Shown here: positions 26,054-46,400 of the stretch, piece after piece | Layout of the letters: every line of letters starts with the position of its first letter | How positions within the stretch are numbered: the stretch's first letter is position 1 | Notes under the pieces: generated by a model | What the model was told of the DNA's origin: nothing | The model's input: only the letters and a program-made list of their open reading frames with translations | Databases searched by the model: none | Translations under genes and position numbers: made by a program | Source of the DNA: Nymphaea colorata | Taxonomy: Eukaryota > Streptophyta > Magnoliopsida > Nymphaeales > Nymphaeaceae | NCBI RefSeq assembly: GCF_008831285.2 | Contig: NC_045145.1 | Coordinates: 14,072,802 to 14,136,801, forward strand | Length of the DNA: 64,000 nucleotides | Direction of reading: 5' to 3'

Positions 26054-27322
26054 TCACACCTGAACCCTCGCCGGCGGCAACGCCGAAGGCTGATCGACGG
26101 CTTCGCGTCTGGAGCCGAGGCAATCCAGCGGCGTCCGGAGAATGGGAACGAGACCCGGTTGAGATGGATTCTGCGGCTTCGGCGTCGACGGCTCCGTCCC
26201 CGCCGCCTCGGCGGCTGTCCGATGCGTGCTGGAGAATGATCGGGTTACGAAGGGCGGAGTGATAGAGAACGTCCACCCTTCCGTCCTCGTCAGCTCGTCC
26301 CGCGCCCGTCGGAGGATGCTCCCGCCTCTGCTACTCCCTTCACCAACTCGACGCCCCGCGTGGCTGCTCCCCCCGGTGTCCACCGGAAATACGGAGCAGC
26401 TCGCTACTCGGCTCATCCTCCCGGCAACGATATGCTTCCGGACGTTTTCCGGCAGCCGGAGAGTGAATCGCTCGTACGACTCCGGCGGCATAAGCGAATG
26501 ACCGGTGGAATGGGACCGCGGGAACTTGCGGTTCGTCTTCTGCCGCCCCTTCCACGACCGATCCTCCTCCAGGAACCGCAAGTTCTTCGTCACCGGAACG
26601 TGGACGCTCGCGTTGGCAAGGGCAGCAGCGGCCGCGGCGCTTGGATTTGCCTCCTCCTCCGTCACCGGAATCGACACCTGGTCCTGCGCCGGCGGCAAAG
26701 CTTGTCCGGTCTCCTCTTGCTGCTCGTTCGCAGGCCGGTCGGTCTCGGCGGGGACGTCAATCGCGACGGCCGGAACGAAGTCGCCGGGATCCTCCTGGAG
26801 GTTGGCCCGGCAGAGCGGGCAGGTGACGTGCGAAGCAAGCCAGGCGTCAATACACTCCGGATGGAAGGCGTGGCTGCACTGCGGCAGCAGGCGGAGGGTC
26901 TCGTCGTCCTCGAACTCGCTGAGGCAGACCGCGCATTCAAGCGCGCCCTTCCCCAACTTGAGGGCCTTGACGGTCGAGTAGACGAAAGTCGGGAATGACT
27001 CGATGAGCGCCGGGTCCAGCCCCCGCTGCGAGCGGCGGGAAAGGCCCAGCCTTGCTATGGATGGCCTGCGGACGCTCTCCGAGTCGGAGGAACACTGGCG
27101 GATATAGATGGAGAAGAAGCCGATGAAGAAGAAGGCGCTTATGAGCACTATGACGATCACGGCCATAGACGGCTGGAACGTAGGATTGAAGGTAGAGAAG
27201 TCCCCAGAAGGAGGCGGCACCGACTGACCCGACGCCGTCCCATTGAGGGTCAAGAGAAAGAGCAAGAGGAGGAGATACAAAATCGAGACGCTGCCCAGTC
27301 GGGGGTGTTGTTCAGTGGTCAT
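26054..27322 (-). CDS. ATL6: RING-H2 E3 ubiquitin ligase, ATL6/ATL31 type
   Basis: Membrane-anchored E3 ubiquitin ligase of the ATL family. Arabidopsis ATL6 and ATL31 act in carbon/nitrogen and defence responses through 14-3-3 turnover. Intronless, 422 residues, about the family length. The ATG at 27322 ([10 protein letters not shown]) is chosen because the longer open frame upstream starts only with GTG. Residues 11-32 form a signal peptide, 53-75 a transmembrane segment, and 101-103 the GLD motif ([16 protein letters not shown]). The RING-H2 has Cys130, Cys133, Cys149, His151, His154, Cys157, Cys168 and Cys171, with the [12 protein letters not shown] segment typical of ATLs. A long Ala/Glu/Ser-rich C-terminal region carries patches ([19 protein letters not shown]) like those in ATL6/ATL31. 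It is strongly GC-rich, unlike its flanks. Which of the two paralogues it matches cannot be settled by eye. Confidence 0.93.
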   Translation of the reverse strand: MTTEQHPRLGSVSILYLLLLLFLLTLNGTASGQSVPPPSGDFSTFNPTFQPSMAVIVIVLISAFFFIGFFSIYIRQCSSDSESVRRPSIARLGLSRRSQRGLDPALIESFPTFVYSTVKALKLGKGALECAVCLSEFEDDETLRLLPQCSHAFHPECIDAWLASHVTCPLCRANLQEDPGDFVPAVAIDVPAETDRPANEQQEETGQALPPAQDQVSIPVTEEEANPSAAAAAALANASVHVPVTKNLRFLEEDRSWKGRQKTNRKFPRSHSTGHSLMPPESYERFTLRLPENVRKHIVAGRMSRVASCSVFPVDTGGSSHAGRRVGEGSSRGGSILRRARDELTRTEGWTFSITPPFVTRSFSSTHRTAAEAAGTEPSTPKPQNPSQPGLVPILRTPLDCLGSRREAVDQPSALPPARVQV

Positions 27323-28647
27323 GCTGCCGCTGCTGCACTCATGTGATGGTGATGCCCCCACTTCCTTCCGGCGGTTTTGGTCGGTGCTGTTCCAGAGAAA
27401 CACGAGAAGCGGGAGAGAATGACAAAGGCAGCAGCACTGCAGCCCCGTCCCACCTTCTAATAGAGGGGGCACTCCCCTTCTGGATCAAGCCGGCTGGTCT
27501 TGCTTCCCCGATGGCGTGGCTAGCAAGGTGAAAGGGTAATTTTGACTGACCTCCAATTCTTTGTTTCTTCCCTTTTTTCGTGATCTTTATTTCGCCTTCA
27601 TCCTGCTGTGGTAAATGGATTTGATCTTCTGCTCCTGTTCCTTTTTCTTCTTCGAACCCTCTACAATTGACCCCACCCAGCACCAAGAAAGCGACTTCAG
27701 TGATTTTCATTTCTCTTCCTCTTTGCGCTGTCTTGAAGCAGCCTTGACAAGAAAGCATCCAACTATTAATTATTTGAAAGCTCACTTCAATTCAAATTCG
27801 TCTTCCTCTAAGAGATGTCAAATTAAATGCCAAATTCCACAGGGATGACCCTTTGCTTAATCCGTCAACATTCAAAATCTTGGATTGGATTCCAGAAACT
27901 GATAGAAATTGAAGGAGGTTGAGGCGTTTGACTTTTTTTCCCTCAAAATCTTTTGGCTTCCAGAAATTGGGTCCGGTGAACTGAACGGCTTAGTTGCTTT
28001 CACAACCCATCCGTCGTCGGGACCAAAGTTTGAATGCATCCGAAGTAGGAAACTGGAGCGCGTCGTCAAGGTTCTGCTTCTTGAAGGTGAAAACCAGAAG
28101 AAAGTTGGGTGGCTAATATTGGCGATCACGTGTACGCACCCTTGGGTCGGATTAGGATGGGATGGACTCTCAGGCTTTGAGCAAATTTTCGCAACTCCTC
28201 ACTTCAAATTCAAAGGAGCCTCCTATATGCTTATCTTGTCATGCAACCAAACCAAGAGGCCTTCCCCTCTGTGGGCTCTTCAGTTTGAGGTGAATCTCGG
28301 TGACACGTGTTCAACTTACAGCGCCCAACTCTTGTTTTTTATTTATTTAAATGCCGTGGACGGGGAACAAGTACCTTCTTTAGCCTTCCTCGTAGTTTCG
28401 AGTTTTTCAAACATTTCACTTACTTGTGAAGAAGTTAGGGATGTAAAAAGAATATCCAATTATATTTAACCAGATGATCCTTTGGGTATGATAACCGATT
28501 ATTATCCTTTCTGGCCCGATTGTATATGAAGGTTGGGTGGTTTCGAAAAATAGGGTTTGAATCTGGGTGTTCATTCTGAATTTGAGTGCACGTAATCTGC
28601 TTCGGTCAAATTAGGTAAAATTTAGATCTGAATCGGACGGTACCCAC

Positions 28648-28683
<36 letters not shown>

Positions 28684-30898
28684 ATCAAATAATAAAACCT
28701 TGGTTCTGTAAAAAGTTAATACTAGGCGTCTTTTCTTTTAATCGCTGAGGACAGAAAAAAAGTGACGGCACCGTAGTTAATGAAAGAAATTCCGTAAAGC
28801 TCCCTTTTCATCTCCTCTTTCTAGAAAGAGAGCCAGGCAGCGGCGCGCCGCTTCTTCCGGAAGGAAAGGACTTTTTCACATCACATGGATTCCCCGCAGT
28901 TGGGATGCTGCATGATCCGATCCCCAACGGGCGGTTCTGCTTCCAGTTCAAGTTCATGCATCGCATGCTCATCCTCCCCGTGGATATGAAATCCACATCT
29001 CTCGCGTTTCAAACAAGTTACTTATGGGATTCTGAAATCAACGAAGCTGATGGTGCAAGGATCGTTTTCTTGGCCCCATCTGAGAACCAGTCGCATGACG
29101 AAATCTCTCTTCTTCACGCATTTTCATTTTCTGCTGTGAGAAGTTGAATTAATGCGATTGACTTGTTTTCCCACTCTTTCCACAGATTCAACCATGATTC
29201 CCTTTTTTTTCTTTTTCAATTCGAGTGGCGAGCAAGAGGCAAGAGACAAAGAAAAGAAGCACATCTGCACTTCAAAGCTGCTGCCTTAATCTTGTATCTA
29301 ATTTAACTTGACGAAAATTTTGCAAAAGAAATGGGCAGTCCATATTTCTCACAAGAATGCTTATTCTAAGGAAGGTAACCGGACACATCATTCCGGACGG
29401 CCCGGCCCGGCCCGGCCCCTTAACATATAATTACAGCAAAGATGCTTGTTTCACGTGATAAGCATGCATGTGAAACACATTATATACATACATGTTGTTA
29501 AGATGATGGGAGACTCAGTCCGTGAACAATTAGCTCCCTGCTTAACTGCAAGTCAACAGGCAATTGGCAAGATAAATAAGGTCCAAAATATTTGGCATCC
29601 ACCTTCTTGGCCTCCGAGTGCACGGAAAAATTTTCAACCAAGACTTTGTCTCACGGTCCTTTCCTTTGTTCATAGGCAAGCCATCTCAATTCTCATGGTG
29701 GGCGGGGCGGCATGTCTGAAATGCGTTATTTAGACGATTCAAACACGACGACGTGGTGTAATTCTTCCCCTGAAGATGAAAGTCCATCTAATTCTAACTA
29801 ACGGTAGTCATCAAATGTCACCGAGCAACATGAAGAGGAACAGGCGACACGGGGAAGAAAGAAAGTATGATCATCACCTTCCTCGACTCGACGACGAGTA
29901 TATTAATTTCATGTCCAAAATATGATTTAACTTTAGAATTTGATTTATAAGGAAGATATCGGTTTCATATTTGATTCAAAATATTTTAGAGATGAAATAA
30001 TATCGTCTTCAAGTCTTCGGAAAACCCATTTTGTGACGACTATACAGGCTGAAGCAACAGCGCCTTGGTCGAAATTGAGTCATTTATTAACTTTTTTTTT
30101 AAATCCACAATGTCTGTAATACAGATCCCCAACGTCGTTTATAAAGTTGTTATAAAATTTAAAAATGGTTTACTTACATGCCAAACTTGTGAACAATATT
30201 TAAGAGAGCAATACCATAATTCTCGGCTAAGCATCACATTTCTCTCTATTTCATCATTAAGTTAAGAAACTAGTCTACTAAATTTTATTCGAAATTCAAA
30301 ATTATTTAGTAGTGGACCCTTATGATATACGAACCGAAATGAGTATCATTTTCTTAGCTAAAAGCATATAAAGAATCCAATCAAATATTGATCTAAATAT
30401 GAGAGGTTACCAGCAACAAAGCATAGAAACAGTGGACACGGGTTCCCGCGCCAGCCACCTGATCGGACGCGTATTGTGGCGCGACGAAAGACAAGAAACC
30501 TACAGTACAGTACAGTACAGAGAGGGAGATGGCGATTTATGAGAAGAGTAGAAGCGACATGTTATGGTTCGAGACGAGTCGGTGATGGGACCGATCGGAC
30601 ACCTGTCATCAAAGGGAAGCGAGCCAGTTGACGGAGGCAGGCAACTACCGGTCTGATGAAATATGGTAGTTGATTGCCTTACTATCATCTCCCCTTCTCT
30701 CCCGCTGACTCCTTCCGGTGGTTGGCGAAAAACCTCCTCAATTCGTTTCTTGGCGTCAATGGATTTAGCCCCTTTTATGGTCTGCTTTCCATTCATTCCG
30801 GCGATCGGAAGTCGGCGTTATGCACCGACTCCCCCACTCAACCCACCCATCGGCTCCTCACACCCTTCTGACCCCTTCGGAATTCATTCGTAGCGGCA
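27323..30898. other. divergent intergenic region between ATL and PH1 genes
   Basis: Holds the 5' regions of two divergent genes. Seen here: an A28 tract at 28653-28680 beside ATCTGAATCGGACGG-type repeat words, a short array of about four GGCCC units at 29398-29418, and TACAG repeated four times near 30500-30520. The pyrimidine-rich stretch 30680-30890 is probably the PH1 5' leader. Open frames at 27909-28469, 28905-29147 and 29446-29733 lack recognisable domains. No gene seen. Confidence 0.45.
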
Positions 30899-37628
<6,730 letters not shown>

Positions 37629-37785
37629 CTACCTGGTTGTACTTGTATAAGATATTTTGCACTGTTCCACACTGGTTCTTTTGTGTAGGCATTAATGTGG
37701 ATAAGGCTTACATTTTGGAAAAGAATTCTTTCTCAGCAGTGCAATATTTGGAGCATCCGCAATTTTAGACATCAGAAGGTTCTTG

Positions 37786-37791
37786 AATAAA
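37786..37791 (+). terminator. candidate polyadenylation signal of PH1
   Basis: AATAAA about 160 bases after the PH1 stop codon, in a T-rich context. Plant signals are loose, so this is a likely rather than proven site. Confidence 0.45.
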
Positions 37792-38866
37792 CTTTGTGAT
37801 ACACAAGTCCAACTTTTTGATGGTTCGGCCAAAAAATCCTCATTTGTCCATAGCTCCTGGAAAATGACAGTTCTGATGTTTTTTGCTTACAATCCTTGAT
37901 GAAAGAGCAAACACAAACAGAGAGATGCCGCTAGAAATGGTACCACACCAAGGTGTTTCCTTGAGCAAGATCCTGCAGGAGGTAACCAAGAAAGGAAAAG
38001 AAAAGAACATAAGAAGAAACCATTTTTTGGACATATCAGAGGCCAACCCAAGAGATGTATGCCTATATACCTTGTTATGGTTGTATCTGGGCATAGCATG
38101 AATTACCAATATTTTAACAACAAGCAGTCAAAACAAACTCTGGGATAAATATTTAAAAAGTATGTCTAACTAAGCAAGTTATAAGATGCTCACATTACCA
38201 AATTCAAGGTAATTGTTTCTAATGCTCCGTTCAAAGTCCCACTGCATTCTTACATACTTGAGAGTCCAATATGCCCATCCAAAAGAAGCTGCATTATAAT
38301 ATTTGCAATTGCGCTTTTCCATAAGGTTGGTATTGCTCCTTGGAACTGTTTGTTACATTCCATTCATTCACCCATTCCCCTGAGAAAAACATAACTTGCT
38401 TATTTATGCTAATATTCCCAAGAGATGCAAAACAAAAGGTGAACTCTTCTATTGACATGAGAATGTTCTGGAAACAAGTAAGAAAGAACAGATTGGCATG
38501 TTATTTAATTTTACTGAACTAAAGATATAGCTCACTCATTAACGACTAAGTATACTTAGGCCAAATGAAGGGATTGCTTGAAGTTTGCTAGGGGTTATTA
38601 ACCATGAAGAAGCCCTAGTTCACCATTTCTCTAGGTTACAAATTTATGAGATCAACCTAATGCAAGTATTCAGGTTCTAAATTTTTGTTGAACTCTAAAC
38701 TCATCGAAGACAAAACTGTGGATATGTCAATTGTGCTATGAAAAAAAAAAGGATAAGGAATAGTTCTCCATTTCTAAAGTTTCAACAGAAATATATTCAA
38801 ATTATTTGAGATAATAGAGCTGGTATGTACTTATTGCACAGTGTATAGCAAGAGAAACTCTTAAGT
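37792..38866. other. convergent spacer between PH1 and the GH5 gene
   Basis: The 3' ends of both genes face this region. I looked on the minus strand for the missing GH5 exon carrying the GEW nucleophile motif and the usual aromatic C-terminus, and saw neither. No other gene seen. Confidence 0.5.
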
Positions 38867-41800
38867 TTTCTCATTGTTAAGATCCAAGATGTTGGTTGTC
38901 CCTGAAATCCTGTAAACGCTTTCCAAAAATCAAGAGCGTCCTTTTCCATTTTCTCATACTCATCAGGTAAAACCTGTATTATTGAATAAGTTAAGCTAGG
39001 ACACACACCAATAAAAACAAGAGGTCCGTTTGTCTTGTTCAAGGCTTGCAGTTGATTTTTTCTGTTCTGATATATATGTCTGATATTGTCCTCAGCACTC
39101 ATGTTAGTGAAAAAATTTTCAAACAGATTGTAGAAGTGTAAATCCACTACAATGTTTGCAAAACCAATATTGGCTTGACACAACTCAAGTGGGTCAGCAT
39201 TGCCAATTCTTTCACAGATTATGACATACACAGAAGAAGAGTAGTTCCACACCATTTGATAGCCTTTTGAGTAATATGAAACCAGGACTTCAAGTGGTAC
39301 TCAAGATGCAGAAGGTTCGTTGAGAAGCTCAATGCCCAACATAGCAGGATGGGCGGCATACCTGGAACATGTAAATACATAAGTTCGCTGAACACATCCA
39401 ATCCTTGATAATATAACTAGATTTGACAATGTAATCAGGTAGTGCATATTATCACCATAAATAAAACCCCAAACACTGCAAACTACTTCTGTATGTACAA
39501 GCAAGCTTCCCTCATTACCGTAAAAGAGCTTTATGCATGTGTGTTGATAACATTCAGCATGAACTTACAATTTTTAAGATTTTACCGAGGCTTCATAACA
39601 AGCGGGCACTTTTTCATGGATGAAATGGAAGTTGAGTACTACACAGCTTACAAGGAAGGATAATGGTACATCTAATTCTGCCTCAAAGCTATATCAGTGG
39701 CACCTAGCAATAAGTCTTCAAACAGGAAATCATACAAAAACTGTCAACATACAGAATGGTTTAGCAGGCAACTACAAATCATAAATGAAGGCAACAAAAT
39801 GAGCTTTAAATATTGGGATGCTCACAAGTGGGCCAAGCAGGAGATATCCAATCAGTGGGATTAAGATTGGCTTTTGGTTAGCAGTTGCTGCTTCTATAGA
39901 CCAAAATCAGCATACTCCACCCGATCAAGGACATGTGACACTGTTCACACAGCACCTGGTTTTAACACGATGTCAGACAGCCCCAGATGATTAAATGTGA
40001 GTAATGCATGTAAAAATATAATGACCATAATTTCTTCTCTCCTTTTCTAATCATATGAATCATATGACTAGCACTTCCATGCAAGCTAAACAGGTTCACC
40101 TGAATCCAGTTTGAAGGGCATAATCGATTTTGTAGTACCTTTTGGAAAATATAGCAACTAATACAGATATAGGAAGATGGCCTCATAGAAAGCAATGAAC
40201 ACTTTACTGTCCGATGGATATGTTGTTCAGGAATTCACAACACCAGAAAGGCTCCAGTCCTTTTGATGTGTTCAGTCATCAGTGATGACTTAGTTTGGAC
40301 AGCCAAGCTGATGGCAGGCAGGTTCTTTTCCAAAGGCATGTCGAAGGGCAATAACATTGGAACTACTCTCTGTTAATTGTTCTGATTTAATATAAGAGCT
40401 GTGTCATGTTACTGACACTCCACTTAATTCTTCGTCGCCCTTCAGAATATGTCGTACCAGACTTTTATCCCATTTCCGTATTTCTCCCAATTTCTTATTT
40501 TATTTACTTGTCTTGTTCTTCAGTATTAACTTAATTTGTGTGTACAGTTCTTTAGAAATTGTAAACTATGTTAGCTTTAAAAGACAAATCAACTTGACTG
40601 TATGATCATAATGTAACGTACCTGCAGTAGATCATTTTTTAAAATAGCATGATAAAGCATGCCATTTTATAAATTTGTCTGAGAAAATAAGGATATTGAC
40701 GGCAAAGCAGCATGTTCTCGTGGGTGGAAACTTGTACTTATTTATTAACCGACCTTACCTGGAAGATAAAAAATCAATAACTACCAGACTCCGTGAGATA
40801 TACGAGGGGTTACTAGCCCAATCTGAAGAATCGTCTCTGCTAGCACTGTGTTCCATCTCATTTTGAGATGCAGGTGCTGCGTGAAGGTCAATTATGCACT
40901 TTAGGCCAAACGCCCTGCATCCAATATTTTGAAAACTTCATTGATCAATTTCATGCATAAAATAAGAATGCCTGCAAAAGAATAATTTCAATAAAATGCA
41001 GAAACATTTTTCCTAAAAGAAAACAAAATAAAGAGAACCGGTAGTGATGTTAGGGTGGAAAAGGGGGGGGGGGGGGGGGGAAACAAGACCTACTGTGCCC
41101 ATAAGAAGGCATTATCCAAAGCTGCCAATGTCCCACCTACAAAAGGAGCTGGAGGGTTAGGGTCTTGTGCAATCCACCATCCAACAGGAATTCTGACAGC
41201 ATTAATGCCATGTAGAGATAGGAATCTAAAATCCTCTGGTGTGACAAAGCTATCTCGGTGTTGCTGCACATTTTGAAAGTAAAGAACAATATTATAAGAA
41301 TATGACATTTCTGTCCCATATATACTATTCAAGCATGCTACCCTTTTCACATAAGAATGTGCGAAGAGGTGATCACATGAATCACAATACCAATTAAGGT
41401 AATTGACTTTGCAATTCAATGTCTCAAACTGGCCTCTACATTCTTCTGTTTATCAATTTATACTTTTGTTAGGAGGCACTAGTTACAACCTGCCGTCTGT
41501 CAGGTCATTTTAAAGAGAAGATGTGTTGATTTTTTTTCTTCAAATAAATTCCAATTCAGACAGGTCTATTTGTTTCTTAAACAGAAAAAGCATGTCACTT
41601 GGTTGGAACAAAAATAAGAGCAAAAACAAGCACATAAAGTATTTCTCTTGACATTGGGAATTACCTTTATAACTGATTTAGCTTTAACAGGCTCATAGCC
41701 ATTAGCAAGTTGGTAATCTCCATGCAAATCATTTGCAAAGATTATCATATCAAATGGTGCAGCATTATCACCCCAATCTGGTACACCCTGATAATATGCT

Positions 41801-43431
41801 GTCAGCTGATACACTGACCTAGTCTTGAAGCAACCGACAGAAAATACTTTATCAGAAGATACTCATAGAATCATGGACTCAATGAACTAATATGAATTCG
41901 GGTATGGGCATTCAAAAGGATTGCTTGAAATAGAATCAAGTACCTGCAAATAAATCTGCATTGTGAGCAGCTTAATGTGGACCTTGTTCTGGTATCTTTC
42001 AATCAGAAAGTTTTCCGCCATTGTTGATGATTCAGCTGTTGCTGAAATAATCAGTGCTTCATTATCAAATGTCAGGAATTTCCCTCGAAGTGTTTGGAAT
42101 TGAAAGATCTCTTCAGATATCCTCCACAACTAGTAAAAGTAAAAAGCAGAAAATATATCGAGGTTCACAAAAGGAATATTAGAAAAGTATCCTTGAAGAA
42201 AATGTCAGCCACAAAAAAAATAATCACAAAATTCACGGCATAAGTAGCACCAATGCAAAATGCTTAAACCCCAAATCAAATTGTAGAGAGGCGAAGGGGA
42301 AATTAATTGACTTAACTACATACGATGGAAGAGCCCCAACCATAATAGAGCAAATTTTAACTGCAAATGAGTTGAATGTAATAAATGAACGGGTAATGAA
42401 GTGGACTTGAGATAATGAAAAGGGTTTGATCTTATTATCTGAATATGCAAAGTAATCTGTTTCAACTCTCTATAACTTTACAAAATATGAGTAATATGCA
42501 TAAACAATTATAGAAATAGATTGAATTTTAAATCTGCTAGTCTGTTTCCCGGACAACATGCTACGCCAGAAACTTATGAGTATAGTCACTATAATATAGT
42601 TTATCACAAGGTCAAGCTTGCCCGAGGTTACGCTTAACTTATGGCTGGAATACAATTTAAATAGTTTACAAGGTAGCACAATTCAATAGTATTAGAAATT
42701 TTTTGGATCGCTGTTTAAATTTCAAGGATCTAAAGCTCAGAATATGGCCAAGTTATAGATTATTTACATCTCTTTCTCGATGCTGAAGAAAGAACTTTAC
42801 TTCCAAAAGATTTTCGTCTAAACATTGACGACAAATTCACAATAACTACTCCGTTGGTCTTGACTAGGGACACCAACAATTACCACAGATAACTAAAATA
42901 AAATTACCTTAAACGTTTCCCATGAAGATGCATTGTCTCTGCCAACCGTGATATTGGAGACACCACCATTCTCGATACTCATATACTTCTGTAGCATTAC
43001 AGATTTGAACTGCACTTTGGTTCCATCCTACAATCCTACCGGAAAAGAAACAAGGGTTCGAGACAGAACTGCCATAAATGTAAGTGCACGTCGAGGATTA
43101 GAAACTCCACAAATGGAAGGAACACGTACAAGCATATCGCCATTTGGGATCCCATCAAACAGTGAAGGTTTTATCCATCCCTCCACCAACAACCATCCGC
43201 CCAAATTTACACCTCTTACTTCAGGTGCACCGTTCAGCTCTCCCACTAGGCAGGCAATTTCAGGCATTGTCGAAGATTGCAAATTCATTATCTGGTTAGA
43301 ATTGATTAAAATAGGCCATACAACAGAAGACCCCCAAAATACAGTAGAAAAGAAAAATACTTACCTGAGAATTGTTCTTTACAAATAAATACAAAATACA
43401 GAAGAACAAGACACACGAAATTGGTAATCAT
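38867..43431 (-). pseudogene. GH5 exo-1,3-beta-glucanase with fascin-like domain, probable pseudogene
   Basis: Secreted glucan 1,3-beta-glucosidase family (GH5). Minus-strand exons: 43431-43365, 43245-43130, 43027-42908, 42129-41944, 41787-41665, 41263-41094, 40914-40759 and 39361 to about 39009. All have GT-AG ends and compatible phases. Exon 1 encodes a signal peptide (MITNFVCLVLLYFVFIC). Then come VRGVNLGGWLLVEGWIKPS, a fascin-like insert (VQFKSVMLQKYMSIENGG), and the GH5 barrel with INAVRIPVGWW, IIDLHAAPASQN and the acid/base Glu in LLNEPSA. An in-frame TGA at 39301-39303 (codon 333) follows that motif, yet about 98 well-conserved codons continue in the same frame. After GPLVFIG the expected EWVNEW-type nucleophile segment is absent. 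Unrelated sequence stands there, followed by a recognisable YEKMEKDALDFWKAFTGF and then decay near 38870. Confidence 0.85.
41063..41080. repeat. G18 homopolymer near a GH5 splice donor
   Basis: Eighteen G on the plus strand, hence C18 on the GH5 coding strand, starting about 13 bases after the donor of intron 6 (41093). Confidence 0.95.
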
Positions 43432-46400
43432 GATCTCCGCCCAGTATTGAAGGTTCGAAATGACAAGGGAGCGGAATGATAATGAAAAATCTCAACGAAC
43501 ACAGTTTGGCAACTTTTACTTCCATCTTCCAGTACCTACGTACACATTCCATCCCAGACGTTGGCTTCTCCACAGACATAAATAACAAATTTCAACGAAA
43601 ATCCTTTTTTTAAGATCCAATTTATCGAGGGTTCAAAATAATGTCCACATGTTTTCCTCATACCAAAAAGAGGGGAAGAAAGGATAATACCTTGATTGAG
43701 GACACCACACAAAGATTTAACGATTAAAATGGAATCGTCCAGTGATGATGCAAAGAGCTCGAATTTACGATGGTGATTGACATAACAGCGGAAACGGCAA
43801 CTTGGTAGGCACCAAACGTGCAAAACAAGCAAGAGAAAGTGATCCCCACGGAAAAGAGGAAGCGAGAGAGAGAGAGAGAGAGATCGCCTCCATTATTGCA
43901 GTTTGCTTCCGTACTGAAATGATGAAGAAGTTGATGAAGCAATACGAGACAGGACGCGACAGCCACGTCTTTCAAGAATCAACCTTTCACCGTCTATGTC
44001 ATAGTTACCACTAGATGATGCGATGAAGCTGGAACCCAATGTTGTGAAAGATATTACAACATAAGCGACGTAATTAGAGGAAGCAATGTAAAGCGGCAGA
44101 CGCACAGAAAGCAGGAAAACCAATTTTAGATAAATTTCTCAGTTGTCCAGAGCGAGCGAAAGAGATATTCAAGTGTTTCTTTCTCCATCTTCATGAACGA
44201 ATCAATAACAAGCAAACGCGTTGAATTGGGATCGTCCATGTATTGAAGAAACAGTGCTTCCCAACTGATAAAGGTCGCACGCTTACTTTTCTCTTTCCAA
44301 AGATTGACGTTGTTTTGCAACTTAATGTGCACTCTCTGTGTGCATGTCAGAGACTCAGAGTAACTTGATCGGAAATTGCACAGTTAAGCGACGTGACACC
44401 ATACAGCAAGCATAGCAGATGAGTGACAACATTGCCGATTATGCTAAGTTTCTGCAAAACGACGCCGTATCACACAGTCCGGAACAGAGCAGAGGACCAC
44501 AATTTTATCATTGAGGCAAAGTTTAATCTAACCAATAACAATGACGGTAAATGTCGCCATTAGCCCATGTAATATCATGTTAAAAGGCCGTGCTTGGCTC
44601 ACGAGGGCCACAGTGTTGAATGAACCGTTGCGTCGGGTGTTTGTTATCTCCTTCACTCTTACTTACTGTTCTCTTGCTCCATTGTGAATGTTTGCTCTCA
44701 CGAATGTGTAATACGAAGGTTGGCCTCTAAAGAAAGCATGTTTTCCCAAATAAAAAGATCTTTTATGTAGTTTTTAATATTCAATAAAAATTACTGACAT
44801 GCTTTAAAAAATTAACAAATAAAAGAAGACACGAGGCAAGTCAAGTTTAAATAAATCGAGCTCGTGTGAAGTGGACTCGTTTATAACTGGACTTTTAACT
44901 CAAACTCAAGCTTACATGGGGGCAAGTTTGAGTCAAGCCCCAATAAGCTCAACTTGTTGTACATCCCCAGATATTAGAAAAATTTTGGACTTTTTAATCA
45001 TATTTTACACATCCATCTTACAAGAGCAATCACTTTTTGAAGGTGAGAAATTTTTTTGCTTCCATAATATTTTTGCAACCAATTTTTCCTGCCTATTTAG
45101 ATGGAAAAACCAAACCCGAGTTGAGAGATTTTGTCGTTCCATAAAACACAGAGAGATTGGTGCCCTTACCTTGAAAGCCTATGTATGTATGCTTCAACTT
45201 ATGTGAGGGACTACCGGTACAACCCTGCGGGGAGTTAGTCTCCCCTCCTTTTATTGAAACTTATGCAAGAGACTGACGTTCCCAAAGTTCAAACTGCGTC
45301 TCAGACACGGAACTGCAACCAGATCCATTTAATGGGATCCAGTAAAGGGGGATGGCATTCTAACGCTTATGGGAATCGGAAGGAGTATGAGGCAACCAAA
45401 TACGAAATCGAATTGGCGATCCACAAGGATCATAACCATTTACATGAAAATTGGGTCTTAATTCTTGCCAAATCAGGATTTGGCTTTGGAAACTGGGGTT
45501 TCATGAGTTAGAGTCTGATATGGTTAGAGGAGATCCCGTTTAATCTTCAACCCAGACCAAGTCCGAACCGTTTACAATATCCCTACACCAGAATGGTTCT
45601 TTGTCGTGTAAATAAAAATAAAAAACTCGAAGCAATAGCTAGGATTTCTAGGTAGTATTTATGGATTGTGATACCTTTTCCTTTTGTTCCACAATAAATA
45701 AAAATATTGGGAACAAATGAAAAGTATGTGACTAATTAGTTAGAACAAGAGAGAAGAGACGTTAATGCCATTTCCAGCTACAGTTTTTCACAATTCAGTA
45801 CATTTTTCACCTGATTTCAAGAAGATGTACTGTATAAAAGAAGGCATGGACTTTGTTTCTGTTTGTTTGAATACTTTTAGAAAAGAGGCGGTGAGTTTGA
45901 AATGGAATGGTTACCAAAGCAACCAAATGTGTTCCGAGAATATTACATTTTTGGAGAATAGACCTTTTATCATTTCCTTATCAACTTGCATTCAGGTCGG
46001 GGAGGGGGAAAACGCCTGGCCAGCAGCAGAGCCAAGATTTTTTTTTTTTTCCAAAAAAAAAATCCGGCTATTGTACAATTTTCAAAATTTTTACTATGGC
46101 CAAATAAAATTTACATGGCCCCTGTTCTTGCTGTTTGGCCTAGAGAAGAGGCAAGATGATCGCCATGACATATCTCTTTGCTCTGCTTGTAGGGTCAGTG
46201 CTTCATGACATGATCGACGATGATGAGGCGTCTTACGGGGTATACCAAATTAGTCATGAATCATTAGATTCGATACTTTATGTGCTTTCCTTTGTACTGT
46301 GTGGCATATTCAATGTAGACCAGGAATCAATAGCCAATCAACTCTGCAAGGGGCCATAAAATATTTTGTCTTAGCATTTTCTATCAACATTTTCTGAAAT

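Noticed and set aside
26226-26998. Long open frames on the plus strand opposite the ATL gene
   Set aside because: They are antisense shadows of a GC-rich coding region, with Arg/Ser/Pro-rich composition and no domain.
27323-27472. A longer N-terminus for the ATL gene
   Set aside because: The extra 50 codons begin with GTG and lack the hydrophobic signal expected at the start of ATL proteins; the ATG at 27322 places the signal correctly.
38975-39008. A 35-base GT...AG intron in the GH5 gene
   Set aside because: It is shorter than plant introns can normally be, and splicing it would put the following conserved codons out of frame; a collapsed deletion is more likely.
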